Under the pieces are notes generated by a model. That model was not told where the DNA came from, ran no database searches, and worked only from the letters and a program-made list of their open reading frames with translations. From assembly GCA_936432065.2 (NCBI GenBank), contig OW386291.2, positions 11,633,821 to 11,697,820 on the forward strand: DNA of 64,000 bases. Reading direction: 5' to 3'. The translations under genes and the position numbers were made by a program. This stretch comes from Rutpela maculata. Taxonomy: Eukaryota > Arthropoda > Insecta > Coleoptera > Cerambycidae. Positions 46,205 to 54,302 of this stretch are shown piece by piece (the stretch's first letter is position 1; each line of letters begins with the position of its first letter).

Positions 46205-46905
46205 ACCGCTGCCCAAGGAATCGCTACTTCCACATACAGATTCTCTATTCAAGTCACTCACAACGAAAATGTGTATGTATGTGGAAATAATTGTTCATGG
46301 AACTTTGATAATATATTATTTGAAATCCTCTACCCCAAAAACCCATAAAACGATACCCCACATCGGTAGTGGGGTGGGGATGGTGATAGAGGGGGTAGAT
46401 GAAGTAAAAAAAATATTTTGAGGTTTCTGCTTCTTGTACATACACTAAATCACAATTTTTCTTCATCCCCTTTAAAAAGGGGGTGGGGGTGGTAATGGGG
46501 GTGGCTAATGCCAAAAATTTTTTTGAGACCTTAGCTTCTCTTGTATATACTAAATACCAACTTTATGGATTCTTACCTGCTTGATTTACCTATTTACCCC
46601 AAATTTAACGCAATTTACCCCCCAACCATTCGACGGAACAAGATGAAAATATAATCTAGTTCCAGATCTCGTTAAAGTACATATGTGTACCATATTTCAA
46701 ATCAATATCTTAAACGGTTCCAGAGTAAACGTGCGCACAAAAAAAGTTACAGACAGACCGACAGAGAGACAGACCGACAGACAAAAACTTTTTTTCGCTC
46801 AAACTTAAAATCTCGACGTTTCATGACATTTTAAGCCTATTTGAACAATAAAAATTTTTAAAAATTTTTCTGTCGTTACTATACTTCCACTGGATGTGGA
46901 AGTAA
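46205..46905 (+). repeat. Copy of the 'acttccac' repeat
   Basis: Runs from 'ccgctgcccaaggaatcgctacttccacat' to 'cttccactggatgtggaagtaa'. It lies 119 bp left of the Polinton-like element and inside the Harbinger-like one. Confidence 0.82.
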
Positions 46906-47018
46906 AATTATGCTAACAAACATTAAAGGTGTATGAATAAAAAATGTATCTCAGAGATTAAAATAACTTATGGTAAATAACAAGACAGATAAAAAATGAA
47001 CCATAATGTTTTTAACGT

Positions 47019-47024
47019 TATGTA
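47019..47024 (+). other. Left target-site duplication TATGTA
   Basis: Six bases TATGTA directly before the left TIR, repeated exactly at 57245-57250. A 6-bp TSD is the Polinton/Maverick signature. Confidence 0.92.
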
Positions 47025-47745
47025 AGTAGAAGGAGCGACGATTTGATATAATCGCTTTTTAATTACCTTGTTTGCCTTGAACCGCGGAAAAAAGCGCGGA
47101 TTCTACGAATTCCGCTGAACCGGTTTTTTACCTGGGAATTCCGCGGTTCGTACGTGCACTATAACGTTGGGTGAGGGGTTTCGGTATTCCCTGTCTTTTC
47201 CATGCATACATTTATTTTTATCAAATATGTGTATATAATGCACTACATGTTTACTAGCTTTCGACAATGAAGTGAATATTTTTTTCTGGGGAAATCCAAC
47301 TTTTTCAACAATGGAATTTAGAACGCTTTCACGTCAGCGGCTTGCTTATTGTGAATATTTATGGTAGATATTTTTACAGGTAGGAACCTATTCGTATACA
47401 TTCATTATTTGGATTTACAATCCGTCGTGGCTGATTTGCATGACATATCTAGCAGGCAGATCGTTAATTACTTGAAAACCCCGCCAGTGTTTACGTTTGA
47501 AAGTATAATAATTCTACATGGCAGTTATATACGTCATATCGGCTTAACAGTGTATTTCTTTTAACCTATAACTGCTTTTCTTTATGTGAAGGTATAATAT
47601 TGCATACCTAGATAGAAATCTTGAAAATGAAAGCGGTTTAACATTAGTAAATAACGATGAGGGACAAATTCATTGCAGTAGTCTATACCATCGCAGGAAT
47701 TAGAAAGCTAAGATGGAAAGGCCCGTATGTCTGCGTAGCGGCGTG
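47025..47745 (+). repeat. Left terminal inverted repeat, 721 bp
   Basis: Matches the complement of 56524-57244 with no net indel. Two mismatches were noticed by eye (around 47104 and 47541). It contains a hairpin-capable block 55 bp from the end and a 67-codon frame of doubtful meaning. Confidence 0.93.
47079..47149. other. Hairpin-capable block in left TIR
   Basis: GAACCGCGGAA (47079-47089) pairs with TTCCGCGGTTC (47139-47149). Inside, 'gcggattc' and 'gaattccgc' can form a second stem. The block is GC-rich in an AT-rich setting and is mirrored at 57120-57190. Confidence 0.7.
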
Positions 47746-48161
47746 ACATATTTCGCTGGCAGATCGTTAATTAATTGGAAACTCGGGCCTTCCACCGGTT
47801 TCGTATAGACTTGTTTGGTGCATATTAGCGCTTTCACTTTTTAAAATACTGCTGACTTACGGCCGTTAGAAAGCCAGATAGGAAATTACTTATAGTTTTA
47901 ACAATGCATTTCGCTTTATTTTGAGGTTGGGAATAGAGGTGTATGCTAGTAATTTAAATTTTCTGTTTAAATTTTACATGTACCAAATCGATTTTCGTGA
48001 ACAGATAATTATTTACTTGGAATATTTCATTCAGTATCTCATTTACACACCATATTGAATGAAACAAAAGTGTTAAATGCATATTTTTTATTTTATTTAA
48101 TAATAATAAACAGATATATATCAAGCAGTAATATTTATAATAACACAATTACATTAAATTA
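47746..48161. repeat. Left subterminal repeats, no gene
   Basis: 'cgtgacatatttcgctggcagatcgttaattaattgg' echoes the TIR segment near 47440. 47795-47945 is an inverted relative of 56205-56310 and 56386-56480. Subterminal arrays like this often bind element-encoded proteins (inference). Confidence 0.65.
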
Positions 48162-49403
48162 TTAATGCATGCCCGTGAGGACAGACCCATCTAGAGCGTT
48201 ATAGCTTATACATGAATCGTGTAAAATGAGTGCGTAAACTTTAATGTTTTTAGGAAAACTATTCTTTCTAGTTTCAAATTCCAGCTTGACATCGACGGTG
48301 GACATCCTTACAGCCTCTTCCTGGTGCGTACAATCAATCACAAATAATGGATTTTTTAGGAACTCCCCTAAACTCAGCATTGTATCGCTGATTTCTCTGC
48401 CGTAATAACTGGCTTGAAAACTTTCGTACGTATAGTATGCAGGACCATAAAGTTTTTTTGCAAAATCTAGGCTCCACCTTTCATAAGGGTATACTACAGA
48501 ATTTAGGTAGAGTCGAATAGCAGTAATTTCAGCGTGAATAAACTCGGTAGAATTTTTCAATTTATTATCTGTATTATCGACATCTTGAAAGCCGATTATG
48601 ACATAACGGGGCCTTTCCAGGTTAGTGCATGTTTTTATAGACCAGATATCTGAAGATGTTTCTCGTAAAGTCGGTAATTCATAAAGGTCCCACGTGCGGT
48701 AGGCTATCTTAATATGTGAGCTAGCTGTACCTCTATTTAAACGGGCCATCAATTTAAGTTTCTGTCTGTCGTCAGGTACTATATGACGGATCTTCCACTC
48801 AATCTTGCTAATTTCAATTTCGGCGTCGACCTCGCCTATATAACAGTTTTTGAAGGAGCGCGCGATAATTAATATCAGCTCTTGTCGTACATTCAAAATG
48901 CCTCTGGTATAATCTTCGGCAAACCCCATAAGATATTTAAGAGGTAATCGCCCGCTAAACACATGACTGGTGGGATCCAAAATGTCTTGGTTAGCGTCTG
49001 AGAGCCCCCATCCATATGTCAGAAGGGAGTGCGATTGCGTTTTACATGCAGACACCACCGTTTTCATCGTCGTGGTTATACCGGGCTTCCGCACTGCTGA
49101 TACCTGTTCCCCGCCCATATCATAACGGACTTCGTCAAAAAGAAATGCTAGTGCGTTATTAGAGAGATAACACTTTTTTGCAACATCGCTGGGGGTAAAT
49201 TTTCCCTCGATATATATGTAGCTGTCAGAAATGTCTAATATGAGATCTTGAAACTGTACAGGAATACGTACTTCATCGGAATTTTTATATGACGGCGAGC
49301 CATAGGCCTTATAGGTGTGTTCGTGTAAGCTGACGAGTGAGTTATCAAACACCGGCTCGTCAAACACCTCTAATTTTTCACTTGTGGTCGTAGCGACAGA
49401 CAT
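48162..49403 (-). CDS. Major capsid protein candidate (double jelly-roll type)
   Basis: 413 residues from an ATG. The N-terminal section (about 18-70) has a pattern of alternating hydrophobics, including VRIPVQFQDLILDISDSYIY, which I associate with capsid-like proteins found in Polinton-type elements of insects and nematodes (the 'F54H12.2-like' group). Residues 145-235 and 255-400 are rich in beta-type alternation, consistent with two jelly rolls. There is no membrane segment or enzyme motif. Shorter than many Polinton capsid proteins (500-650). It is the last gene of the leftward block; its ATG lies one base after the stop of the 64-aa ORF. Assigned by family recall and position; structure prediction would settle it. 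Confidence 0.68.
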   Translation of the reverse strand: MSVATTTSEKLEVFDEPVFDNSLVSLHEHTYKAYGSPSYKNSDEVRIPVQFQDLILDISDSYIYIEGKFTPSDVAKKCYLSNNALAFLFDEVRYDMGGEQVSAVRKPGITTTMKTVVSACKTQSHSLLTYGWGLSDANQDILDPTSHVFSGRLPLKYLMGFAEDYTRGILNVRQELILIIARSFKNCYIGEVDAEIEISKIEWKIRHIVPDDRQKLKLMARLNRGTASSHIKIAYRTWDLYELPTLRETSSDIWSIKTCTNLERPRYVIIGFQDVDNTDNKLKNSTEFIHAEITAIRLYLNSVVYPYERWSLDFAKKLYGPAYYTYESFQASYYGREISDTMLSLGEFLKNPLFVIDCTHQEEAVRMSTVDVKLEFETRKNSFPKNIKVYALILHDSCISYNALDGSVLTGMH

Positions 49404-49404
49404 C

Positions 49405-49599
49405 TTAGTAATAATGATATTCGTGTGTTTTTAAACCAAGTGATTGGAGAAAAATGTAATCTTCAGGCGTCAATCTGTCCTCTGCGGCTTTTACAGGTGG
49501 AATGGTTCGTTCGTCACGCATCGGGCCACTTGTAACCCCCTCACCTAATTGACGTATAGGCCATGGGCGGCGTCGCTGTCGGCTATAACGGAAACCCAT
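49405..49599 (-). CDS. Small basic protein, unknown (capsid cluster)
   Basis: 64 residues from an ATG, with a basic N-terminus (FRYSRQRRRPWPIRQ) and an acidic, aromatic C-terminus. It lies 19 bp after the penton-like gene and one base before the capsid ATG, so it is probably real and coexpressed. The basic start suggests nucleic-acid or capsid-interior binding, as with small core or cement proteins. No family recognised. Confidence 0.55.
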   Translation of the reverse strand: MGFRYSRQRRRPWPIRQLGEGVTSGPMRDERTIPPVKAAEDRLTPEDYIFLQSLGLKTHEYHYY

Positions 49600-49618
49600 T
49601 GGTATACAGTCAAGGATG

Positions 49619-50362
49619 TTAGATTAATTTTTTTAACTCTAGCTTTACAATAATTTTCTCTCCTTGAAAATTTATCAGGTCACCGTTATCATCCAAGACT
49701 CTCAGAGTAATGTTTTCGATAAACTGCTGCCCCACAAGTCTGACAGGCATATAAATAATGTTTTGGGGCTCCTTCGACAGCTTGTACCCTGGCTCGACAT
49801 CAATGTCAAACTCGAACAGCGTATGTGCCCTTTCACCATTTAAATAGGCACCATATATTATATTACAATCCACACGTATAATTCTGACTCTCATAATATC
49901 GACGGGGTGTGTAGATTGATGGTACTTATTAGGCTGTAAGCGCCCTGCTTCAAATCCTAGAAGCTTGCCTATAGAGTTCTCATGAGTAAAGTCAATCTCA
50001 TATTTTGAATGAATTTCACACTTTAATGTGTTATTATTCGCCCGCAGCGAGAATACCCCTTCATCTTCACTGTCTCGTACATCCCCTCCGGTCCTATCAG
50101 ATTTTAACATGTGTAGTATTGCTTTATGAATTTCATCAATTTCGTATGCGCCTGGAGGTAAATAGTGACATATAGGCTCTGCTTTACTGGTGTCTTTATA
50201 GGTGAACTGGTTATTTTTCTCGTCAATGTTGAATATGGAGTTATAGGAATAGAAACCTAATAAACCCAACCCATAGCTAGTGCGACTATCCAGCTCGATC
50301 GGCGGATAGAAATCAGCGCTCAGCACGCTCGAATAGCTCGATATAGTGAACGTGTGTGACAT
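49619..50362 (-). CDS. Penton-like minor capsid protein
   Basis: 247 residues from an ATG. The N-terminus has SYGLGLLGFYSYNSIFNIDE, then NNQFTY and LPPGAYEIDEIHKAIL, a pattern I recognise from single-jelly-roll, penton-type proteins in insect Polinton-like elements and adintovirus-type genomes. The remainder is beta-rich, ending in alternating strands (NITLRVLDDNGDLINF). Length fits a vertex protein (about 200-250). It precedes the 64-aa ORF and the capsid protein, an order consistent with a morphogenetic cluster. No signal peptide or membrane helix. Confidence 0.72.
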   Translation of the reverse strand: MSHTFTISSYSSVLSADFYPPIELDSRTSYGLGLLGFYSYNSIFNIDEKNNQFTYKDTSKAEPICHYLPPGAYEIDEIHKAILHMLKSDRTGGDVRDSEDEGVFSLRANNNTLKCEIHSKYEIDFTHENSIGKLLGFEAGRLQPNKYHQSTHPVDIMRVRIIRVDCNIIYGAYLNGERAHTLFEFDIDVEPGYKLSKEPQNIIYMPVRLVGQQFIENITLRVLDDNGDLINFQGEKIIVKLELKKLI

Positions 50363-50398
50363 GTTTAACTGGCAGCGCGTGCAGTATGTATTATGTTT

Positions 50399-50824
50399 TT
50401 ATTGACGGCTGCAGCAGTTAAGAGGGTTCAGTCTTCTTTTTTCGGCGGTGGTTGGTAATGAAACCTCTGCCTCGTTACTGGACATAACATTCACATCACT
50501 CATCTTACAATAACAGCAAAATATTTTTTTAGAGGGCGGGCCGTCATTAACGTCCGTATTTGACCTATCGCCGTTATCAGACCAGTGTTCTGTGCAGTAT
50601 TGATACTTTAACACATCGATATCGTTCTGCAGGTGTTCCGGCAGTTTAGCCCACACCAGAGCGATTTCATCTGGTGCACAAGCAATCATAACCTCCTTCG
50701 GCATAAGCGCCAGCTGGGCACGGCTCATTTTCGTGAGAGTGCGTAGACGTGAATATGCGATGAGGGCCTGCCCCATTCTTTTAATGCTCTCGCGATCCAT
50801 TTCGGGTGTTATATTCAAACTCAT
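50399..50824 (-). CDS. Unknown 141-aa protein of the Polinton-like element
   Basis: Starts at an ATG three bases after the protease stop and ends 36 bp before the penton-like gene, so the context supports a real gene. The N-terminal 75 residues look helical (MDRESIKRMGQALIAYSRLR). The C-terminal half is hydrophilic with cysteines in FCCYC and NCCSRQ, perhaps metal-binding or palmitoylated. No known domain recognised. It could be a virion or assembly factor by position. Confidence 0.6.
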   Translation of the reverse strand: MSLNITPEMDRESIKRMGQALIAYSRLRTLTKMSRAQLALMPKEVMIACAPDEIALVWAKLPEHLQNDIDVLKYQYCTEHWSDNGDRSNTDVNDGPPSKKIFCCYCKMSDVNVMSSNEAEVSLPTTAEKRRLNPLNCCSRQ

Positions 50825-50827
50825 GTC

Positions 50828-51244
50828 TTATTTTTGCTCTCTCCCTCTCTCTGATAGAAACTTTAAACACAGATGCCCACACCAGACTGTGTCAAAGTTC
50901 TGTTGACGATCATAATTATATAATATTTTTACGCCCTTCGACACCCCGTTAAAGTATCGTATTAGCTCTTTAGGTGGTGATAAATCGCCAAAGCTGTCAT
51001 AGTAATTAACCAGAGAACCGCGTTTTTTATATGCTACCCAGTGTGTCCCCTTACCATGCACGCTGTCTAGGTTGATAATGCCCGATTCGTTATGATACGG
51101 ACCTTCTACAGGCATGGTATCCCTCATGAATACACCTCGAAAATAAGGTATCTTCAGTACGTTAAAGGCATAATGGTTAAGATCCACATCTGAGAGAGCT
51201 CGGCGGGGCAGGGCGATATTTAGTTTTTTGAATGAGGATACGGT
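50828..51244 (-). CDS. Adenain-like cysteine protease, -1 frameshift expressed
   Basis: Maturation protease of the adenovirus/Polinton type, cleaving capsid precursors. In residues numbered from the GTG at 51187, the catalytic set is H49 (GTHWVAY), D64 (YYDSFG), Q95/96 and C103 (VWCGHLC), in the expected order. The open frame begins at 51244 after a stop and has no ATG before residue 21, although conserved-looking sequence (PYFRGVF) lies upstream of it. The frame overlaps the end of the preceding ORF, where the heptamer A AAA AAC sits in frame just before that ORF's TAA. A -1 shift there enters this frame. Internal start at residue 21 remains an alternative that would keep all catalytic residues. 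Confidence 0.85.
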   Translation of the reverse strand, partial: TVSSFKKLNIALPRRALSDVDLNHYAFNVLKIPYFRGVFMRDTMPVEGPYHNESGIINLDSVHGKGTHWVAYKKRGSLVNYYDSFGDLSPPKELIRYFNGVSKGVKILYNYDRQQNFDTVWCGHLCLKFLSERGREQK

Positions 51245-51679
51245 TTAAGGTAGAGACCCAAGCCGTTACGATGAGGCCTCAGGTGTATCCCATCACCACT
51301 CTTACCTAATGCAATCGCCTCCATAGCTTGATTATGACGCTGTGCCTCCGAGAGCTGTTGTCTACCACTCTTCACCTCGTTGACAGCCTTTGCCAACCCA
51401 GCAGCGCCTCCGGCTAGGGCCCCCAGTGCAGACAGGCCTGCGAAGATTGGCAGTAATGGTAAAATGCCGCCTACCTTCGGTATAGGTATTATACGTGGCG
51501 CTTGAATTTTCTGCCTTCCTCCTGCAGATTTCACGATTTTTTTTGCAGCCTGTAATGCGATGTCGATAGCCCTCTTCATATCGCCCGATATAAACCGCTC
51601 CCCACCTGCTTTTTGTAATGCTTCATATGCCTGACGAACCACGTCGGCTTTAAATGAAACCGTTTTTTTTTTTTTTTAT
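51220..51679 (-). CDS. Pre-VI-like membrane-active ORF, continuation of the PLA2 ORF in the -1 frame
   Basis: About 150 codons with no ATG until residue 22 of the frame counted from the GTG at 51642. It carries a basic helical start, then GGILPLLPIFAGLSALGALA, a Gly/Ala-rich hydrophobic segment resembling capsid-interior membrane-lytic proteins, and a C-terminal LGLYLKPYPHSKN. In related insect elements I recall this region fused behind the PLA2 domain. Here it lies in the -1 frame after a 15-A tract that ends the Lys run of the PLA2 ORF. The stop is immediately preceded by A AAA AAC. Likely made as part of a longer product; the tract could also be an indel. Confidence 0.7.
51227..51233 (-). 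promoter_or_regulatory. Slippery heptamer A AAA AAC before the protease frame
   Basis: On the minus strand the zero-frame codons read tcA AAA AAC TAA, the best-known class of -1 frameshift heptamer, directly before the stop at 51220-51222. A -1 slip opens the protease frame. A GC-rich stretch about ten bases downstream (51192-51215) could form the required RNA structure; not folded here. Heptamer position is given to within a few bases. Confidence 0.72.
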
Positions 51680-52136
51680 CGACGTTCTTAACTTTCCCTA
51701 CTCTTTCTTTCCTCTTTTTTTTACCGAACTCCGAAGTTTCACTTTTAAATGACGTCGAATTACAGCCCATACCCAGGCGACGTTTTGCCTTCATTATATT
51801 GGTAACTAGCCATGCATCAGCCCTTTCTCTCAACCCCGCATCTATAGACTTAACGCGCTCCCAGGCCCGCTGTTCGAGTTCATAGTCTGCCCTATGTCGC
51901 GCACCTAAGTCCTTATTCGTGTATGCAATGTCATGTACTTTACAGGCAGCGTCAAGGGGGTTTATACCGCCATCACCTCGTGCTAGTCTTTTCTGTAATT
52001 TGGTACCAGGCCCACAATACTGATATGCAGGTAAATGTAACTCGAAAGGAAGTTTATTTATCACTGTATTAACAAAGCCACCACCTGCCTTTGAGCGCTG
52101 GCGCGGCTGACGTCTGTATCGCGAGGTGGATGCCAT
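51576..52136 (-). CDS. Parvovirus-like phospholipase A2 domain protein
   Basis: 186 residues from an ATG. After a basic N-terminus, YQYCGPGTKL (38-47) is the calcium-binding loop and LDAACKVHDIAY (61-72) is the His-Asp catalytic helix (H68, D69) of the PLA2 fold found in parvovirus VP1 and in several Polinton-like elements. Such enzymes breach endosomal membranes during entry. The C-terminal part is Lys-rich, ends in a K5 run encoded by A15 (51663-51677), and then continues only about 28 residues to a stop. It is the first gene of the leftward block, divergent from the ATPase. Confidence 0.9.
   Translation of the reverse strand: MASTSRYRRQPRQRSKAGGGFVNTVINKLPFELHLPAYQYCGPGTKLQKRLARGDGGINPLDAACKVHDIAYTNKDLGARHRADYELEQRAWERVKSIDAGLRERADAWLVTNIMKAKRRLGMGCNSTSFKSETSEFGKKKRKERVGKVKNVDKKKKKRFHLKPTWFVRHMKHYKKQVGSGLYRAI
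51663..51677 (-). promoter_or_regulatory. A15 tract, possible slippage site
   Basis: Fifteen consecutive A on the minus strand inside the PLA2 ORF. A one-base backward slip, or one extra transcribed A, moves translation into the next ORF. Polymerase or ribosome slippage, a genuine indel, or a sequencing error are all possible. Confidence 0.6.
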
Positions 52137-52191
52137 TTAAATAAGGTGTGTATGATGCATATATTCTCATATAGTCTTCGGTAGCAGCACA
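52137..52191. promoter_or_regulatory. Divergent promoter region
   Basis: 55-bp spacer between the PLA2 ATG and the first ATG on the right side. It is AT-rich with 'gcatatattc', which could act as a TATA-like element in either direction. Assignment is by position only. Confidence 0.45.
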
Positions 52192-52893
52192 ATGCGTGTA
52201 ATAAAGCAGTAGGGGGAATTTGTGGTGGATAACTTAGACGAGCGCCTTGGCTGCGGAGTGGGTTCTAGTGTCGATAATCAGCGTCATGGACCACTGCTCC
52301 CAGCGACTATACGGTGTATCATGGCGGGCGCATCGAATTCCGGAAAAACCAACCTTATGATTACTTTACTTACACACCCTCGAGGGTTGCGTTTTGCAAA
52401 TGTGTACATATATTCCAAATCATTAAACCAGCCCAAGTATGAGTATCTGCGTAGTGTATTAGAACCGATTAAAGGTCTGGGATATTACACATTCAGTAAT
52501 AACACCGAGGTGATGGACCCGAGCGAGGCCAGACCAGACTCTATTTTCATCTTCGATGATGTCATATGCGAAAAACAAAATGTTATTAGATCATACTTTA
52601 GCATGGGTCGGCACCGAAATGTAGACTGTTTTTATCTCGCCCAGACATATTCGCGTACACCTAAACAATTGGTACGCGATAACACAAACTTTATAATAAT
52701 ATTCAGACAGGATGACACGAACCTCCAGCACATATTTCGCGACCATGTAGCGCCTGACGTGACATTCGCGGAATTTCAAAAAATGTGTGCAGTGTGCTGG
52801 AATGAACGATACGGTTTTCTAACCATCGACAAGGATAGAGATGTGCATGACGGGCGATATAGAAAGGGTATAGATAGTTACATATATGTGTAA
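52192..52893 (+). CDS. FtsK/HerA-type packaging ATPase, with an in-frame amber codon at codon 7
   Basis: DNA-packaging motor protein of the A32/Polinton class. Using numbering from 52222 (a GTG), Walker A GASNSGKT is at 36-43 and Walker B IFIFDD at 108-113. The segment HGPLLPATIRCIMAGAS before Walker A resembles related proteins, so the N-terminus is genuine. The only upstream in-frame ATG is at 52192; six codons later is TAG (52210-52212, context CAG TAG GGG), then the frame is open to 52893. The next ATG (52321) falls just at Walker A. Hence readthrough, non-AUG start, a cryptic intron or a disabling mutation must apply. Confidence 0.85.
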
Positions 52894-52958
52894 GACAGTT
52901 ATTCCCATATGTTTATTTGTATAGTGAATGTCGGCGAGCGTGTATCGTAAAAAAAAAA

Positions 52959-54236
52959 ATGAAGAGTACGACAGGGAGTGGCGGGGATACCGTGCTCAAT
53001 ATGAATAACGAGGAGGTAAACTTAAAACGTAAACTAGCAGAAGTGACAGACGCTGTCAGAAAAAAATTCAAATCTATTAAAAACAGACACATTGAGGGTC
53101 GGCAAGCCCTTGAAAAAATTTATGAGCCCATAACGACGCCTTTAAAGACACTATCTGAGGCAGCCGATAGCAAAGCGCGAATTCAGACCATACAGCTATC
53201 GCAAGCATCACCACCACCACCACCATCACCCCCTATGAGACGTATTAGCGAAAGCTCGTCCGCATCTGAAACTGATAAATATCGCGAGGAGCATGATGTG
53301 GGGGTACAGCCGTCACACTTAATAGAGACACCGCCTATGTCTTCAGCCTCGGCATTAACTGTGCAGGGAGCACCTGCGGCTTTAACACACGGCGGTGATG
53401 GTGATGATGATGTACCAATTCCGATGATGCAAGGATCTGTGATGGAGACACCACCTCATTCGTTCTCATCATCATCGTCGCTAACAGCGAAGCATACATC
53501 GACCCCTTTAACAGAAAGCGTGCTCGCTGAGCCTCTACATGTATCCTCCGCGGGGCCGACGACACCTCAGGCGAACACATCGGGGCTTTTAACAAGAAAT
53601 TCCGAGAGAAAAATAATAAACAATACTATTATGAAATATGTAGAAGGTTTAAGAAGCGGCGACCCTGCATATGATACCGTCTATGGCGTGCGTGTTGACC
53701 CCACCACGGGGGACCTGCGCATGGGTTATACCGAGGTTCGGTTCCCCTCTAAAGATATTTCCTTCTGGCATGGTGATAGAAGGTTAGGAACCTATCAGGG
53801 CAATCGTGAATTGTTTGAGTTAATATTTCTAAGACTGCCGCCGTGCATGTCCAGTCCAGAGGGCATCAGTGATGAAAATAAACAGGCATACGGCGAGATA
53901 TTGAACCTGACGAGGTCTGTGTTCAAGAATTATGACGGTAGACGCGGATATAATAAAAGCAGCTCTAGAAAATATCGTGAAATTATCAAGCCGGCGTTAC
54001 AGCATAAAATGGTAACCCGAGCCAGCAAAAAGGGTCTAGGTATACTGCAGCCATCAATACCTGCTAAAAAACAATACAGCGATAAAGATAAGGAATATGT
54101 GTACTGGAATAATCCTAAAGAACTAGTCGATAGATTACGTTTATTGTGGAGCTCAAAACAGGCTGGACATTCAGGTCATGACGGAGAGATTGTGAACATT
54201 ATAACAGAACTTCACGAAGAAGGCATAGTATGTTAG
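52959..54236 (+). CDS. DUF8207-type protein of insect Polinton-like elements
   Basis: 425 residues from the ATG at 52959 (frame is open further up without ATG). Residues 1-75 are helical and Lys-rich. Residues 80-220 are Ser/Thr/Pro-rich and disordered. The conserved C-terminal domain (about 225-425) has YDTVYGVRVD, RLGTYQGNRELFELIFLRLP and ends with EYVYWNNPKELVDRLRLLWS followed by QAGHSGHDGEIVNII. I recognise this ending from many insect proteins, catalogued (from memory) as DUF8207, and repeatedly seen with Polinton-type genes. Role unknown; it may be structural or DNA-linked. It starts 66 bp after the ATPase. Confidence 0.75.
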   Translation: MKSTTGSGGDTVLNMNNEEVNLKRKLAEVTDAVRKKFKSIKNRHIEGRQALEKIYEPITTPLKTLSEAADSKARIQTIQLSQASPPPPPSPPMRRISESSSASETDKYREEHDVGVQPSHLIETPPMSSASALTVQGAPAALTHGGDGDDDVPIPMMQGSVMETPPHSFSSSSSLTAKHTSTPLTESVLAEPLHVSSAGPTTPQANTSGLLTRNSERKIINNTIMKYVEGLRSGDPAYDTVYGVRVDPTTGDLRMGYTEVRFPSKDISFWHGDRRLGTYQGNRELFELIFLRLPPCMSSPEGISDENKQAYGEILNLTRSVFKNYDGRRGYNKSSSRKYREIIKPALQHKMVTRASKKGLGILQPSIPAKKQYSDKDKEYVYWNNPKELVDRLRLLWSSKQAGHSGHDGEIVNIITELHEEGIVC

Positions 54237-54302
54237 CGGATATGTGTGTAAAAATTTAAACCATATATGCGTGCATGGTTAAGATGTCTTCAGTATTAAA
54301 AA

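Noticed and set aside
51187..51187. GTG as the start codon of the protease
   Set aside because: GTG is not a normal start in animal cells; the in-frame slippery heptamer upstream gives a better account, with an internal ATG as the alternative.
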